64,000 bases of DNA from Saposhnikovia divaricata (taxonomy: Eukaryota > Streptophyta > Magnoliopsida > Apiales > Apiaceae): contig JAZHRN010000139.1 in the NCBI GenBank assembly GCA_036435485.1, positions 2,170,001-2,234,000 on the forward strand. The letters run 5' to 3'. Numbering within the stretch: the first letter of the stretch is position 1; every line of letters begins with the position of its first letter. A model generated the notes under the pieces. It was not told the origin of the DNA and made no database searches. It was given only the letters and a program-made list of their open reading frames with translations. Of this stretch, positions 1 through 13,900 are shown piece by piece. Both the position numbers and the translations under genes were made by a program.

Positions 1-728
1 GGACCTGAATCGGGGCTGAAATGACTGAAACTCAGTTTTCGGATAATCCTCAAAGAGGTTAGTACACGGGATATTGTTAAAAATCGAGTCGGACCATTTT
101 ATGGATATTTTTACATATTTTGTTCCTATGGGTTATTGGAATTCAACGCAATTTTATTTAACGAAGTTCGGACCGGAATCGGAGCTGATATGATCGAAAC
201 TCGGTTTTCGGAAACTTCTCAAAGGGATTAGTACACGGGATATTGTTAAAAATCAAGTCGGACAATTTTGTGGATATTTTTACATATTTTGTTCCTATGG
301 GTTATTGGAATTCAATGAAATTTTATTTGGTGCCATTCGGAGGGGCTGAAATGACTGAAATTCGGTTTTCGGATAATCCTCAAAGGGGTTAGTACACGGG
401 ATATTGTTAAAAATCGAGTCGGACCATTTTATGGATATTTTTACATATTTTGTTCCTATGGGTTATTGGAATTCAACGAAATTTTATTTGGTGCCAGTCG
501 GACCTGAATCGGGGCTGAAATGACTGAAACTCAGTTTTCGGATAATCCTCAAAGAGGTTAGTACACGGGATATTGTTAAAAATCGAGTCGGACCATTTTA
601 TGGATATTTTTACATATTTTGTTCCTATGGGTTATTGGAATTCAACGCAATTTTATTTAACGAAGTTCGGACCGGAATCGGAGCTGATATGATCGAAACT
701 CGGTTTTCGGAAACTTCTCAAAGGGATT

Positions 729-897
729 AGTACACGGGATATTGTTAAAAATCAAGTCGGACAATTTTGTGGATATTTTTACATATTTTGTTCCTATGGG
801 TTATTGGAATTCAACGAAATTTTATTTGGTGCCAGTCGGACCTGAATCGGGGCTGAAATGACTGAAACTCGGTTTTCGGATAATCCTCAAAGGGGTT
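729..897 (+). repeat. A/B recombinant satellite monomer
   Basis: The head of this monomer is type A (CAAGTCGGACAATTTTG). Its tail is type B (TTCAACGAAA, then GGTGCCAGTCGG). It is followed directly by a C monomer at 898, so this HOR has two monomers instead of three. The switch lies between the diagnostic bases, in the identical central AT-rich stretch. It looks like the deletion product of out-of-register exchange between neighbouring A and B monomers. Confidence 0.8.
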
Positions 898-1573
898 AGT
901 ACACGGGATATTGTTAAAAATCGAGTCGAACCATTTTATGGATATATTTACATATTTTGTTCCTATGGGTTATTGGAATTCAACGCAATTTTATTTAACG
1001 AAGTTCGGATCGGAATCGGAGCTGATAAGATCGAAACTCGGTTTTCGGAAACTTCTCTAAGGGATTAGTACACGGGATATTGTTAAAAATCAAGTCGGAC
1101 AATTTTGTGGATATTTTTACATATTTTGTTCCTATGGGTTATTGGAATTCAATGAAATTTTATTTGGTGCCATTCGGACCTGAATCGGGGCTGAAATGAC
1201 TGAAATTCGGTTTTCGGATAATCCTCAAAGGGGTTAGTACACGGGATATTGTTAAAAATTGAGTCGGACCATTTTATGGATATTTTTACATATTTTGTTC
1301 CTATGGGTTATTGGAATTCAATGAAATTTTATTTGGTGCCAGTCGGACCTGAATCGGGGCTGAAATGACTGAAACTCAGTTTTCGGATAATCCTCAAAGA
1401 GGTTAGTACACGGGATATTGTTAAAAATCGAGTCGGACCATTTTATGGATATTTTTACATATTTTGTTCCTATGGGTTATTGGAATTCAACGCAATTTTA
1501 TTTAACGAAGTTCGGACCGGAATCGGACCTGATATGATCGAAACTCGGTTTTCGGAAACTTCTCAAAGGGATT

Positions 1574-2080
1574 AGTACACGGGATATTGTTAAAAATCAA
1601 GTCGGACAATTTTGTGGATATTTTTACATATTTTGTTCCTATGGGTTATTGGAATTCAATGAAATTTTATTTGGTGCCATTCGGACCTGAATCGGGGCTG
1701 AAATGACTGAAACTCGGTTTTCGGATAATCCTCAAAGGGGTTAGTACACGGGATATTGTTAAAAATCGAGTCGGACCATTTTATGGATATTTTTACATAT
1801 TTTGTTCCTATGGGTTATTGGAATTCAACGAAATTTTATTTGGTGCCAGTCGGACCTGAATCGGGGCTGAAATGACTAAAACTCGGTTTTCGGATAATCC
1901 TAAAAGGGGTTAGTACACAGGATATTGTTAAAAATCGAGTCGAACCATTTTATGGATATATTTACATATTTTGTTCCTATGGGTTATTGGAATTCAACGC
2001 AATTTTATTTAACGAAGTTCGGATCGGAATCGGAGCTGATAAGATCGAAACTCGGTTTTCGGAAACTTCTCAAAGGGATT
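1574..2080 (+). repeat. Example of the 507-bp A-B-C higher-order repeat
   Basis: This is a full trimer chosen to show the unit: A 1574-1742, B 1743-1911, C 1912-2080, each 169 bp. The C monomer here is a variant with GAGTCGAACC and ATATATTTAC, and it recurs at 3924, 5951, 6458, 7472 and 8486 (spacings of 507 or 1014 bp among the later copies). The TCGG-rich joint differs by neighbour. After A or B it reads GGGGCTGAAATGACTGAAAC and TAATCCTCAAAG; after C it reads CGGAGCTGATATGATCGAAA and AAACTTCTCAAAG. Boundaries are a convention set at AGTACACGGG. Confidence 0.9.
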
Positions 2081-5000
2081 AGTACACGGGATATTGTTAA
2101 AAATCAAGTCGGACAATTTTGTGGATATTTTTACATATTTTGTTCCTATGGGTTATTGGAATTCAATGAAATTTTATTTGGTGCCATTCGGAGGGGCTGA
2201 AATGACTGAAATTCGGTTTTCGGATAATCCTCAAAGGGGTTAGTACACGGGATATTGTTAAAAATCGAGTCGGACCATTTTATGGATATTTTTACATATT
2301 TTGTTCCTATGGGTTATTGGAATTCAACGAAATTTTATTTGGTGCCAGTCGGACCTGAATCGGGGCTGAAATGACTGAAACTCAGTTTTCGGATAATCCT
2401 CAAAGAGGTTAGTACACGGGATATTGTTAAAAATCGAGTCGGACCATTTTATGGATATTTTTACATATTTTGTTCCTATGGGTTATTGGAATTCAACGCA
2501 ATTTTATTTAACGAAGTTCGGACCGGAATCGGAGCTGATATGATCGAAACTCGGTTTTCGGAAACTTCTCAAAGGGATTAGTACACGGGATATTGTTAAA
2601 AATCAAGTCGGACAATTTTGTGGATATTTTTACATATTTTGTTCCTATGGGTTATTGGAATTCAATGAAATTTTATTTGGTGCCATTCGGAGGGGCTGAA
2701 ATGACTGAAATTCGGTTTTCGGATAATCCTCAAAGGGGTTAGTACACGGGATATTGTTAAAAATCGAGTCGGACCATTTTATGGATATTTTTACATATTT
2801 TGTTCCTATGGGTTATTGGAATTCAACGAAATTTTATTTGGTGCCAGTCGGACCTGAATCGGGGCTGAAATGACTGAAACTCAGTTTTCGGATAATCCTC
2901 AAAGAGGTTAGTACACGGGATATTGTTAAAAATCGAGTCGGACCATTTTATGGATATTTTTACATATTTTGTTCCTATGGGTTATTGGAATTCAACGCAA
3001 TTTTATTTAACGAAGTTCGGACCGGAATCGGAGCTGATATGATCGAAACTCGGTTTTCGGAAACTTCTCAAAGGGATTAGTACACGGGATATTGTTAAAA
3101 ATCAAGTCGGACAATTTTGTGGATATTTTTACATATTTTGTTCCTATGGGTTATTGGAATTCAATGAAATTTTATTTGGTGCCATTCGGACCTGAATCGG
3201 GGCTGAAATGACTGAAACTCGGTTTTCGGATAATCCTGAAAGGGGTTAGTACACGGGATATTGTTAAAAATCGAGTCGGACCATTTTATGGATATTTTTA
3301 CATATTTTGTTCCTATGGGTTGTTGGAATTCAACGAAATTTTATTTGGTGCCAGTCGGACCTGAATCGGGGCTGAAATGACTGAAACTCGGTTTTCGGAT
3401 AATCCTCAAAGGGGTTAGTACACGGGATATTGTTAAAAATCGAGTCGGACCATATTATGGATATTTTTACATATTTTGTTCCTATGGGTTATTGGAATTC
3501 AACGCAATTTTATTTAACGAAGTTCGGACCGGAATCGGAGCTGATATGATCGAAACTCGGTTTTCGGAAACTTCTCAAAGGGATTAGTACACGGGATATT
3601 GTTAAAAATCAAGTCGGACAATTTTGTGGATATTTTTACATATTTTGTTCCTATGGGTTATTGGAATTCAATGAAATTTTATTTGGTGCCATTCGGACCT
3701 GAATCGGGGCTGAAATGACTGAAACTCGGTTTTCGGATAATCCTCAAAGGGGTTAGTACACGGGATATTGTTAAAAATCGAGTCGGACCATTTTATGGAT
3801 ATTTTTACATATTTTGTTCCTATGGGTTATTGGAATTCAACGAAATTTTATTTGGTGCCAGTCGGACCTGAATCGGGGCTGAAATGACTAAAACTCGGTT
3901 TTCGGATAATCCTAAAAGGGGTTAGTACACAGGATATTGTTAAAAATCGAGTCGAACCATTTTATGGATATATTTACATATTTTGTTCCTATGGGTTATT
4001 GGAATTCAACGCAATTTTATTTAACGAAGTTCGGATCGGAATCGGAGCTGATAAGATCGAAACTCGGTTTTCGGAAACTTCTCAAAGGGATTAGTACACG
4101 GGATATTGTTAAAAATCAAGTCGGACAATTTTGTGGATATTTTTACATATTTTGTTCCTATGGGTTATTGGAATTCAATGAAATTTTATTTGGTGCCATT
4201 CCGACCTGAATCAGGGCTGAAATGACTGAAACTCGGTTTTCGGATAATCCTCAAATGGGTTAGTACACGGGATATTGTTAAAAATCGAGTCGGACCATTT
4301 TATGGATATTTTTACATATTTTGTTCCTATGGTTTATTGGAATTCAACGAAATTTTATTTGGTACCAGTCAGACCTGAATCGGGGCTGAAATGACTGAAA
4401 CTCGATTTTCGGATAATCCTCAAAGGGGTTAGTACACGGGATATTGTTAAAAATCGAGTCGAACAATTTTATGGATATATTTACATATTTTGTTCCTATG
4501 GGTTATTGGAATTCAACGCAATTTTATTTAACGAAGTTCGGACCGGAATCGGAGCTGATATGATCGAAACTCGGTTTTCGGAAACTTCTCAAAGGGATTA
4601 GTACACGGGATATTGTTAAAAATCAAGTCGGACAATTTTGTGGATATTTTTACATATTTTGTTCCTATGGGTTATTGGAATTCAATGAAATTTTATTTGG
4701 TGCCATTCGGACCTGAATCGGGGCTGAATGACTGAAACTCGGTTTTCGGATAATCCTCAAAGGGGTTAGTACACGGGATATTGTTAAAAATAGAGTCGGA
4801 CCATTTTATGGATATTTTTACATATTTTGTTCCTATGGGTTATTGGAATTCAACGAAATTTTATTTGGTGCCAGTCGGACCTGAATCGGGGCTGAAATGA
4901 CTGAAACTCGGTTTTCGGATAATCCTCAAAGGGGTTAGTACACGGGATATTGTTAAAAATCGAGTCGAACCATTTTATGGATATATTTACATATTTTGTT

Positions 5001-8000
5001 CCTATGGGTTATTGGAATTCAACGCAATTTTATTTAACGAAGTTCGGATCGGAATCGGAGCTGATAAGATCGAAACTCGGTTTTCGGAAACTTCTCTAAG
5101 GGATTAGTACACGGGATATTGTTAAAAATCAAGTCGGACAATTTTGTGGATATTTTTACATATTTTGTTCCTATGGGTTATTGGAATTCAATGAAATTTT
5201 ATTTGGTGCCATTCGGACCTGAATCGGGGCTGAAATGACTGAAATTCGGTTTTCGGATAATCCTCAAAGGGGTTAGTACACGGGATATTGTTAAAAATTG
5301 AGTCGGACCATTTTATGGATATTTTTACATATTTTGTTCCTATGGGTTATTGGAATTCAATGAAATTTTATTTGGTGCCAGTCGGACCTGAATCGGGGCT
5401 GAAATGACTGAAACTCAGTTTTCGGATAATCCTTAAAGAGGTTAGTACACGGGATATTGTTAAAAATCGAGTCGGACCATTTTATGGATATTTTTACATA
5501 TTTTGTTCCTATGGGTTATTGGAATTCAACGCAATTTTATTTAACGAAGTTCGGACCGGAATCGGACCTGATATGATCGAAACTCGGTTTTCGGAAACTT
5601 CTCAAAGGGATTAGTACACGGGATATTGTTAAAAATCAAGTCGGACAATTTTGTGGATATTTTTACATATTTTGTTCCTATGGGTTATTGGAATTCAATG
5701 AAATTTTATTTGGTGCCATTCGGACCTGAATCGGGGCTGAAATGACTGAAACTCGGTTTTCGGATAATCCTCAAAGGGGTTAGTACTCGGGATATTGTTA
5801 AAAATCAAGTCGGACCATTTTATGGATATTTTTACATATTTTGTTCCTATGGGTTATTGGAATTCAACGAAATTTTATTTGGTGCCAGTCGGACCTGAAT
5901 CGGGGCTGAAATGACTAAAACTCGGTTTTCGGATAATCCTAAAAGGGGTTAGTACACGGGATATTGTTAAAAATCGAGTCGAACCATTTTATGGATATAT
6001 TTACATATTTTGTGCCTATGGGTTATTGGAATTCAACGCAATTTTATTTAACGAAGTTCGGATCGGAATCGGAGCTGATAAGATCGAAACTCGGTTTTCG
6101 GAAACTTCTCAAAGGGATTAGTACACGGGATATTGTTAAAAATCAAGTCGGACAATTTTGTGGATATTTTTACATATTTTGTTCCTATGGGTTATTGGAA
6201 TTCAATGAAATTTTATTTGGTGCCATTCGGACCTGAATCGGGGCTGAAATGACTGAAATTCGGTTTTCGGATAATCCTCAAAGGGGTTAGTACACGGGAT
6301 ATTGTTAAAAATTGAGTCGGACCATTTTATGGATATTTTTACATATTTTGTTCCTATGGGTTATTGGAATTCAACGAAATTTTATTTGGTGCCAGTCGGA
6401 CCTGAATCGGGGCTGAAATGACTAAAACTCGGTTTTCGGATAATCCTAAAAGGGGTTAGTACACGGGATATTGTTAAAAATCGAGTCGAACCATTTTATG
6501 GATATATTTACATATTTTGTGCCTATGGGTTATTGGAATTCAACGCAATTTTATTTAACGAAGTTCGGATCGGAATCGGAGCTGATAAGATCGAAACTCG
6601 GTTTTCGGAAACTTCTCAAAGGGATTAGTACACGGGATATTGTTAAAAATCAAGTCGGACAATTTTGTGGATATTTTTACATATTTTGTTCCTATGGGTT
6701 ATTGGAATTCAATGAAATTTTATTTGGTGCCATTCGGACCTGAATCGGGGCTGAAATGACTGAAATTCGGTTTTCGGATAATCCTCAAAGGGGTTAGTAC
6801 ACGGGATATTGTTAAAAATTGAGTCGGACCATTTTATGGATATTTTTACATATTTTGTTCCTATGGGTTATTGGAATTCAATGAAATTTTATTTGGTGCC
6901 AGTCGGACCTGAATCGGGGCTGAAATGACTGAAACTCAGTTTTCGGATAATCCTCAAAGAGGTTAGTACACGGGATATTGTTAAAAATCGAGTCGGACCA
7001 TTTTATGGATATTTTTACATATTTTGTTCCTATGGGTTATTGGAATTCAACGCAATTTTATTTAACGAAGTTCGGACCGGAATCGGACCTGATATGATCG
7101 AAACTCGGTTTTCGGAAACTTCTCAAAGGGATTAGTACACGGGATATTGTTAAAAATCAAGTCGGACAATTTTGTGGATATTTTTACATATTTTGTTCCT
7201 ATGGGTTATTGGAATTCAATGAAATTTTATTTGGTGCCATTCGGACCTGAATCGGGGCTGAAATGACTGAAACTCGGTTTTCGGATAATCCTCAAAGGGG
7301 TTAGTACACGGGATATTGTTAAAAATCGAGTCGGACCATTTTATGGATATTTTTACATATTTTGTTCCTATGGGTTATTGGAATTCAACGAAATTTTATT
7401 TGGTGCCAGTCGGACCTGAATCGGGGCTGAAATGACTAAAACTCGGTTTTCGGATAATCCTAAAAGGGGTTAGTACACGGGATATTGTTAAAAATCGAGT
7501 CGAACCATTTTATGGATATATTTACATATTTTGTGCCTATGGGTTATTGGAATTCAACGCAATTTTATTTAACGAAGTTCGGATCGGAATCGGAGCTGAT
7601 AAGATCGAAACTCGGTTTTCGGAAACTTCTCAAAGGGATTAGTACACGGGATATTGTTAAAAATCAAGTCGGACAATTTTGTGGATATTTTTACATATTT
7701 TGTTCCTATGGGTTATTGGAATTCAATGAAATTTTATTTGGTGCCATTCGGACCTGAATCGGGGCTGAAATGACTGAAATTCGGTTTTCGGATAATCCTC
7801 AAAGGGGTTAGTACACGGGATATTGTTAAAAATTGAGTCGGACCATTTTATGGATATTTTTACATATTTTGTTCCTATGGGTTATTGGAATTCAATGAAA
7901 TTTTATTTGGTGCCAGTCGGACCTGAATCGGGGCTGAAATGACTGAAACTCAGTTTTCGGATAATCCTCAAAGAGGTTAGTACACGGGATATTGTTAAAA

Positions 8001-9829
8001 ATCGAGTCGGACCATTTTATGGATATTTTTACATATTTTGTTCCTATGGGTTATTGGAATTCAACGCAATTTTATTTAACGAAGTTCGGACCGGAATCGG
8101 ACCTGATATGATCGAAACTCGGTTTTCGGAAACTTCTCAAAGGGATTAGTACACGGGATATTGTTAAAAATCAAGTCGGACAATTTTGTGGATATTTTTA
8201 CATATTTTGTTCCTATGGGTTATTGGAATTCAATGAAATTTTATTTGGTGCCATTCGGACCTGAATCGGGGCTGAAATGACTGAAACTCGGTTTTCGGAT
8301 AATCCTCAAAGGGGTTAGTACACGGGATATTGTTAAAAATCGAGTCGGACCATTTTATGGATATTTTTACATATTTTGTTCCTATGGGTTATTGGAATTC
8401 AACGAAATTTTATTTGGTGCCAGTCGGACCTGAATCGGGGCTGAAATGACTAAAACTCGGTTTTCGGATAATCCTAAAAGGGGTTAGTACACAGGATATT
8501 GTTAAAAATCGAGTCGAACCATTTTATGGATATATTTACATATTTTGTTCCTATGGGTTATTGGAATTCAACGCAATTTTATTTAACGAAGTTCGGATCG
8601 GAATCGGAGCTGATAAGATCGAAACTCGGTTTTCGGAAACTTCTCAAAGGGATTAGTACACGGGATATTGTTAAAAATCAAGTCGGACAATTTTGTGGAT
8701 ATTTTTACATATTTTGTTCCTATGGGTTATTGGAATTCAATGAAATTTTATTTGGTGCCATTCGGAGGGGCTGAAATGACTGAAATTCGGTTTTCGGATA
8801 ATCCTCAAAGGGGTTAGTACACGGGATATTGTTAAAAATCGAGTGGGACCATTTTATGGATATTTTTACATATTTTGTTCCTATGGGTTATTGGAATTCA
8901 ACGAAATTTTATTTGGTGCCAGTCGGACCTGAATCGGGGCTGAAATGACTGAAACTCAGTTTTCGGATAATCCTCAAAGAGGTTAGTACACGGGATATTG
9001 TTAAAAATCGAGTCGGACCATTTTATGGATATTTTTACATATTTTGTTCCTATGGGTTATTGGAATTCAACGCAATTTTATTTAACGAAGTTCGGACCGG
9101 AATCGGAGCTGATATGATCGAAACTCGGTTTTCGGAAACTTCTCAAAGGGATTAGTACACGGGATATTGTTAAAAATCAAGTCGGACAATTTTGTGGATA
9201 TTTTTACATATTTTGTTCCTATGGGTTATTGGAATTCAATGAAATTTTATTTGGTGCCATTCGGACCTGAATCGGGGCTGAAATGACTGAAACTCGGTTT
9301 TCGGATAATCCTGAAAGGGGTTAGTACACGGGATATTGTTAAAAATCGAGTCGGACCATTTTATGGATATTTTTACATATTTTGTTCCTATGGGTTGTTG
9401 GAATTCAACGAAATTTTATTTGGTGCCAGTCGGACCTGAATCGGGGCTGAAATGACTGAAACTCGGTTTTCGGATAATCCTCAAAGGGGTTAGTACACGG
9501 GATATTGTTAAAAATCGAGTCGGACCATATTATGGATATTTTTACATATTTTGTTCCTATGGGTTATTGGAATTCAACGCAATTTTATTTAACGAAGTTC
9601 GGACCGGAATCGGAGCTGATATGATCGAAACTCGGTTTTCGGAAACTTCTCAAAGGGATTAGTACACGGGATATTGTTAAAAATCAAGTCGGAAAATTTT
9701 GTGGATATTTTTACATATTTTGTTCCTATGGGTTATTGGAATTCAATGAAATTTTATTTGGTGCCATTCGGACCTGAATCGGGGCTGAAATGACTGAAAC
9801 TCGGTTTTCGGATAATCCTCGAAGGGGTT

Positions 9830-9998
9830 AGTACACGGGATATTGTTAAAAATCGAGTCGGACCATTTTATGGATATTTTTACATATTCTATTCCAATGG
9901 GTTATTGGAATTCAATGAAATTTTATTTGGTGCCATTCGGACCTGAATCGGGGCTAAAATGACTGAAACTCGGTTTTCGGATAATCCTCAAAGGGGTT
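9830..9998 (+). repeat. First H (B/A recombinant) satellite monomer
   Basis: The head is type B (GAGTCGGACCATTTTATGG) and the tail is type A (TTCAATGAAA, GGTGCCATTCGG). It carries private changes: TATTCTATTCCAATGGG in place of TATTTTGTTCCTATGGG, CTCGAAGGGG just before it and GGGGCTAAAATG just after. The same changed bases recur in about 20 monomers between here and the copia insertion (for example near 12590, 15785, 21025, 24750, 28965, 33660, 38220, 43270, 49335). None is seen at 57715-64000. The shared changes point to one founding exchange, later copied many times. Confidence 0.82.
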
Positions 9999-10999
9999 AG
10001 TACACGGGATATTGTTAAAAATCGAGTCGGACCATTTTATGGATATTTTTACATATTTTGTTCCTATGGTTTATTGGAATTCAACGAAATTTTATTTGGT
10101 ACCAGTCGGACCTGAATCGGGGCTGAAATGACTGAAACTCAGTTTTCGGATAATCCTCAAAGAGGTTAGTACACGGGATATTGTTAAAAATCGAGTCGGG
10201 CCATTTTATGGATATTTTTACATATTTTGTTCCTATGGGTTATTGGAATTCAACGCAATTTTATTTAACGAAGTTCGGACCGGAATCGGAGCTGATATGA
10301 TAGAAACTCGGTTTTCGGAAACTTCTCAAAGGGATTAGTACACGGGATATTGTTAAAAATCAAGTCGGACAATTTTGTGGATATTTTTACATATTTTGTT
10401 CCTATGGGTTATTGGAATTCAATGAAATTTTATTTGGTGCCATTCGGACCTGAATCGGGGCTGAAATGACTGAAACTCGGTTTTCGGAATCCTGAAAGGG
10501 GTTAGTACACGGGATATTGTTAAAAATCGAGTCGGACCATTTTATGGATATTTTTACATATTTTGTTCCTATGGGTTGTTGGAATTCAACGAAATTTTAT
10601 TTGGTGCCAGTCGGACCTGAATCGGGGCTGAAATGACTGAAACTCGGTTTTCGGATAATCCTGAAAGGGGTTAGTATACGGGATATTGTTAAAAATCGAG
10701 TCGGACCATTTTATGGATATTTTTACATATTTTGTTCCTATGGGTTATTGGAATTCAACGCAATTTTATTTAACGAAGTTCGGACCGGAATCGGACCTGA
10801 TATGATCGAAACTCGGTTTTCGGAAACTTCTCAAAGGGATTAGTACACGGGATATTGTTAAAAATCAAGTCGGACAATTTTGTGGATATTTTTACATATT
10901 TTGTTCCTATGGGTTATTGGAATTCAATGAAATTTTATTTGGTGCCATTCGGACCTGAATCGGGGCTGAAATGACTGAAACTCGGTTTTCGGATAATCC

Positions 11000-13900
11000 T
11001 CAAAGGGGTTAGTACACGGGATATTGTTAAAAATCGAGTCGGACCATTTTATGGATATTTTTACATATTTTGTTCCTATGGGTTATTGGAATTCAGCGAA
11101 ATTTTATTTGGTGCCAGTCGGACCTGAATCGGGGCTGAAATGACTAAAACTCGGTTTTCGGATAATCCTAAAAGGGGTTAGTACACAGGATATTGTTAAA
11201 AATCGAGTCGAACCATTTTATGGATATATTTACATATTTTGTTCCTATGGGTTATTGGAATTCAACGCAATTTTATTTAACGAAGTTCGGATCGGAATCG
11301 GAGCTGATAAGATCGAAACTCGGTTTTCGGAAACTTCTCAAAGGGATTAGTACACGGGATATTGTTAAAAATCAAGTCGGACAATTTTGTGGATATTTTT
11401 ACATATTTTGTTCCTATGGGTTATTGGAATTCAATGAAATTTTATTTGGTGCCATTCGGAGGGGCTGAAATGACTGAAATTCGGTTTTCGGATAATCCTC
11501 AAAGGGGTTAGTACACGGGATATTGTTAAAAATCGAGTCGGACCATTTTATGGATGTTTTTACATATTTTGTTCCTATGGGTTATTGGAATTCAACGAAA
11601 TTTTATTTGGTGCCAGTCGGACCTGAATCGGGGCTAAAATGACTGAAACTCAGTTTTCGGATAATCCTCAAAGAGGTTAGTACACGGGATATTGTTAAAA
11701 ATCGAGTCGGACCATTTTATGGATATTTTTACATATTTTGTTCCTATGGGTTATTGGAATTCAACGCAATTTTATTTAACGAAGTTCGGACCGGAATCGG
11801 AGCTGATATGATCGAAACTCGATTTTCGAAAACTTCTCAAAGGGATTAGTACACGGGATATTGTTAAAAATCAAGTCGGACAATTTTGTGGATATTTTTA
11901 CATATTTTGTTCCTATGGGTTATTGGAATTCAATGAAATTTTATTTGGTGCCATTCGGACCTGAATCGGGGCTGAAATGACTGAAACTCGGTTTTCGGAT
12001 AATCCTGAAAGGGGTTAGTACACGGGATATTGTTAAAAATCGAGTCGGACCATTTTACGGATATTTTTACATATTTTGTTCCTATGGGTTGTTGGAATTC
12101 AACGAAATTTTATTTGGTGCCAGTCGGACCTGAATCGGGGCTGAAATGACTGAAACTCGGTTTTCGGATAATCCTCAAAGGGGTTAGTACACGGGATATT
12201 GTTAAAAATCGAGTCGGACCATATTATGGATATTTTTACATATTTTGTTCCTATGGGTTATTGGAATTCAACGCAATTTTATTTAACGAAGTTCGGACCG
12301 GAATCGGAGCTGATATGATCGAAACTCGGTTTTCGGAAACTTCTCAAAGGGATTAGTACACGGGATATTGTTAAAAATCAAGTCGGAAAATTTTGTGGAT
12401 ATTTTTACATATTTTGTTCCTATGGGTTATTGGAATTCAATGAAATTTTATTTGGTGCCATTCGGACCTGAATCGGGGCTGAAATGACTGAAACTCGGTT
12501 TTCGGATAATCCTCGAAGGGGTTAGTACACGGGATATTGTTAAAAATCGAGTCGGACCATTTTATGGATATTTTTACATATTCTGTTCCAATGGGTTATT
12601 GGAATTCAATGAAATTTTATTTGGTGCCATTCGGACCTGAATCGGGGCTAAAATGACTGAAACTCGGTTTTCGGATAATCCTCAAAGGGGTTAGTACACG
12701 GGATATTGTTAAAAATCGAGTCGGACCATTTTATGGATATTTTTACATATTTTGTTCCTATGGTTTATTGGAATTCAACGAAATTTTATTTGGTACCAGT
12801 CGGACCTGAATCGGGGCTGAAATGACTGAAACTCGGTTTTCGGATAATCCTCAAAGGGGTTAGTACACGGGATATTGTTAAAAATCGAGTCGAACCATTT
12901 TATGGATATATTTACATATTTTGTTCCTATGGGTTATTAGAATTCAAAGCAATTTTATTTAACGAAGTTCGGACCGGAATCGGAGCTGATATGATCGAAA
13001 CTCGGTTTTCGGAAACTTCTCAAAGGGATTAGTACAAGGGATATTGTTAAAAAACAAGTCGGAAAATTTTGTGGATATTTTTACATATTTTGTTCCTATG
13101 GGTTATTGGAATTCAATGAAATTTTATTTGGTGCCATTCGGACCTGAATCGGGGCTGAAATGACTGAAACTCGGTTTTCGGATAATCCTCAAAGGGGTTA
13201 GTACACGGGATATTGTTAAAAATTGAGTCGGACCATTTTATGGATATTTTTACATATTTTGTTCCTATGGGTTATTGGAATTCAACGAAATTTTATTTGG
13301 TGCCAGTCGGACCTGAATCGGGGCTGAAATGACTGAAACTCAGTTTTCGGATAATCCTCAAAGAGGTTAGTACACGGGATATTGTTAAAAATCGAGTCGG
13401 ACCATTTTATGGATATTTTTACATATTTTGTTCCTATGGGTTATTGGAATTCAACGCAATTTTATTTAACGAAGTTCGGACCGGAATCGGAGCTGATATG
13501 ATCGAAACTCGGTTTTCGGAAACTTCTAAAAGGGATTAGTACACGGGATATTGTTAAAAATCAAGTCGGACAATTTTGTGGATATTTTTACATATTTTGT
13601 TCCTATGGGTTATTGGAATTCAATGAAATTTTATTTGGTGCCATTCGGACCTGAATCGGGGCTGAAATGACTGAAACTCGGTTTTCGGATAATCCTCAAA
13701 GGGGTTAGTACACGGGATATTGTTAAAAATCGAGTCGGACCATTTTATGGATATTTTTACATATTTTGTTCCTATGGTTTATTGGAATTCAACGAAATTT
13801 TATTTGGTACCAGTCGGACCTGAATCGGGGCTGAAATGACTGAAACTCGGTTTTCGGATAATCCTCAAAGGGGTTAGTACACGGGATATTGTTAAAAATC

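Larger units (their letters stand above)
1..9829 (+). repeat. Mostly trimeric satellite domain
   Basis: In this stretch the order is mostly A-B-C, so C monomers lie 507 bp apart (898, 1405, 1912, for example). Exceptions are an A/B hybrid at 729-897 and monomers with an 8-bp deletion in the joint (GGAGGGGCTG at about 340, 2191, 2690 and 8765). A local duplication is visible: the deletion monomer at 2690, the GAAAGGGG/GTTGTTGG monomer near 3237 and the CATATTATGG monomer at 3451 all recur 6075 bp downstream (8765, about 9312, 9526). That equals 36 monomers minus two small deletions. Confidence 0.8.
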
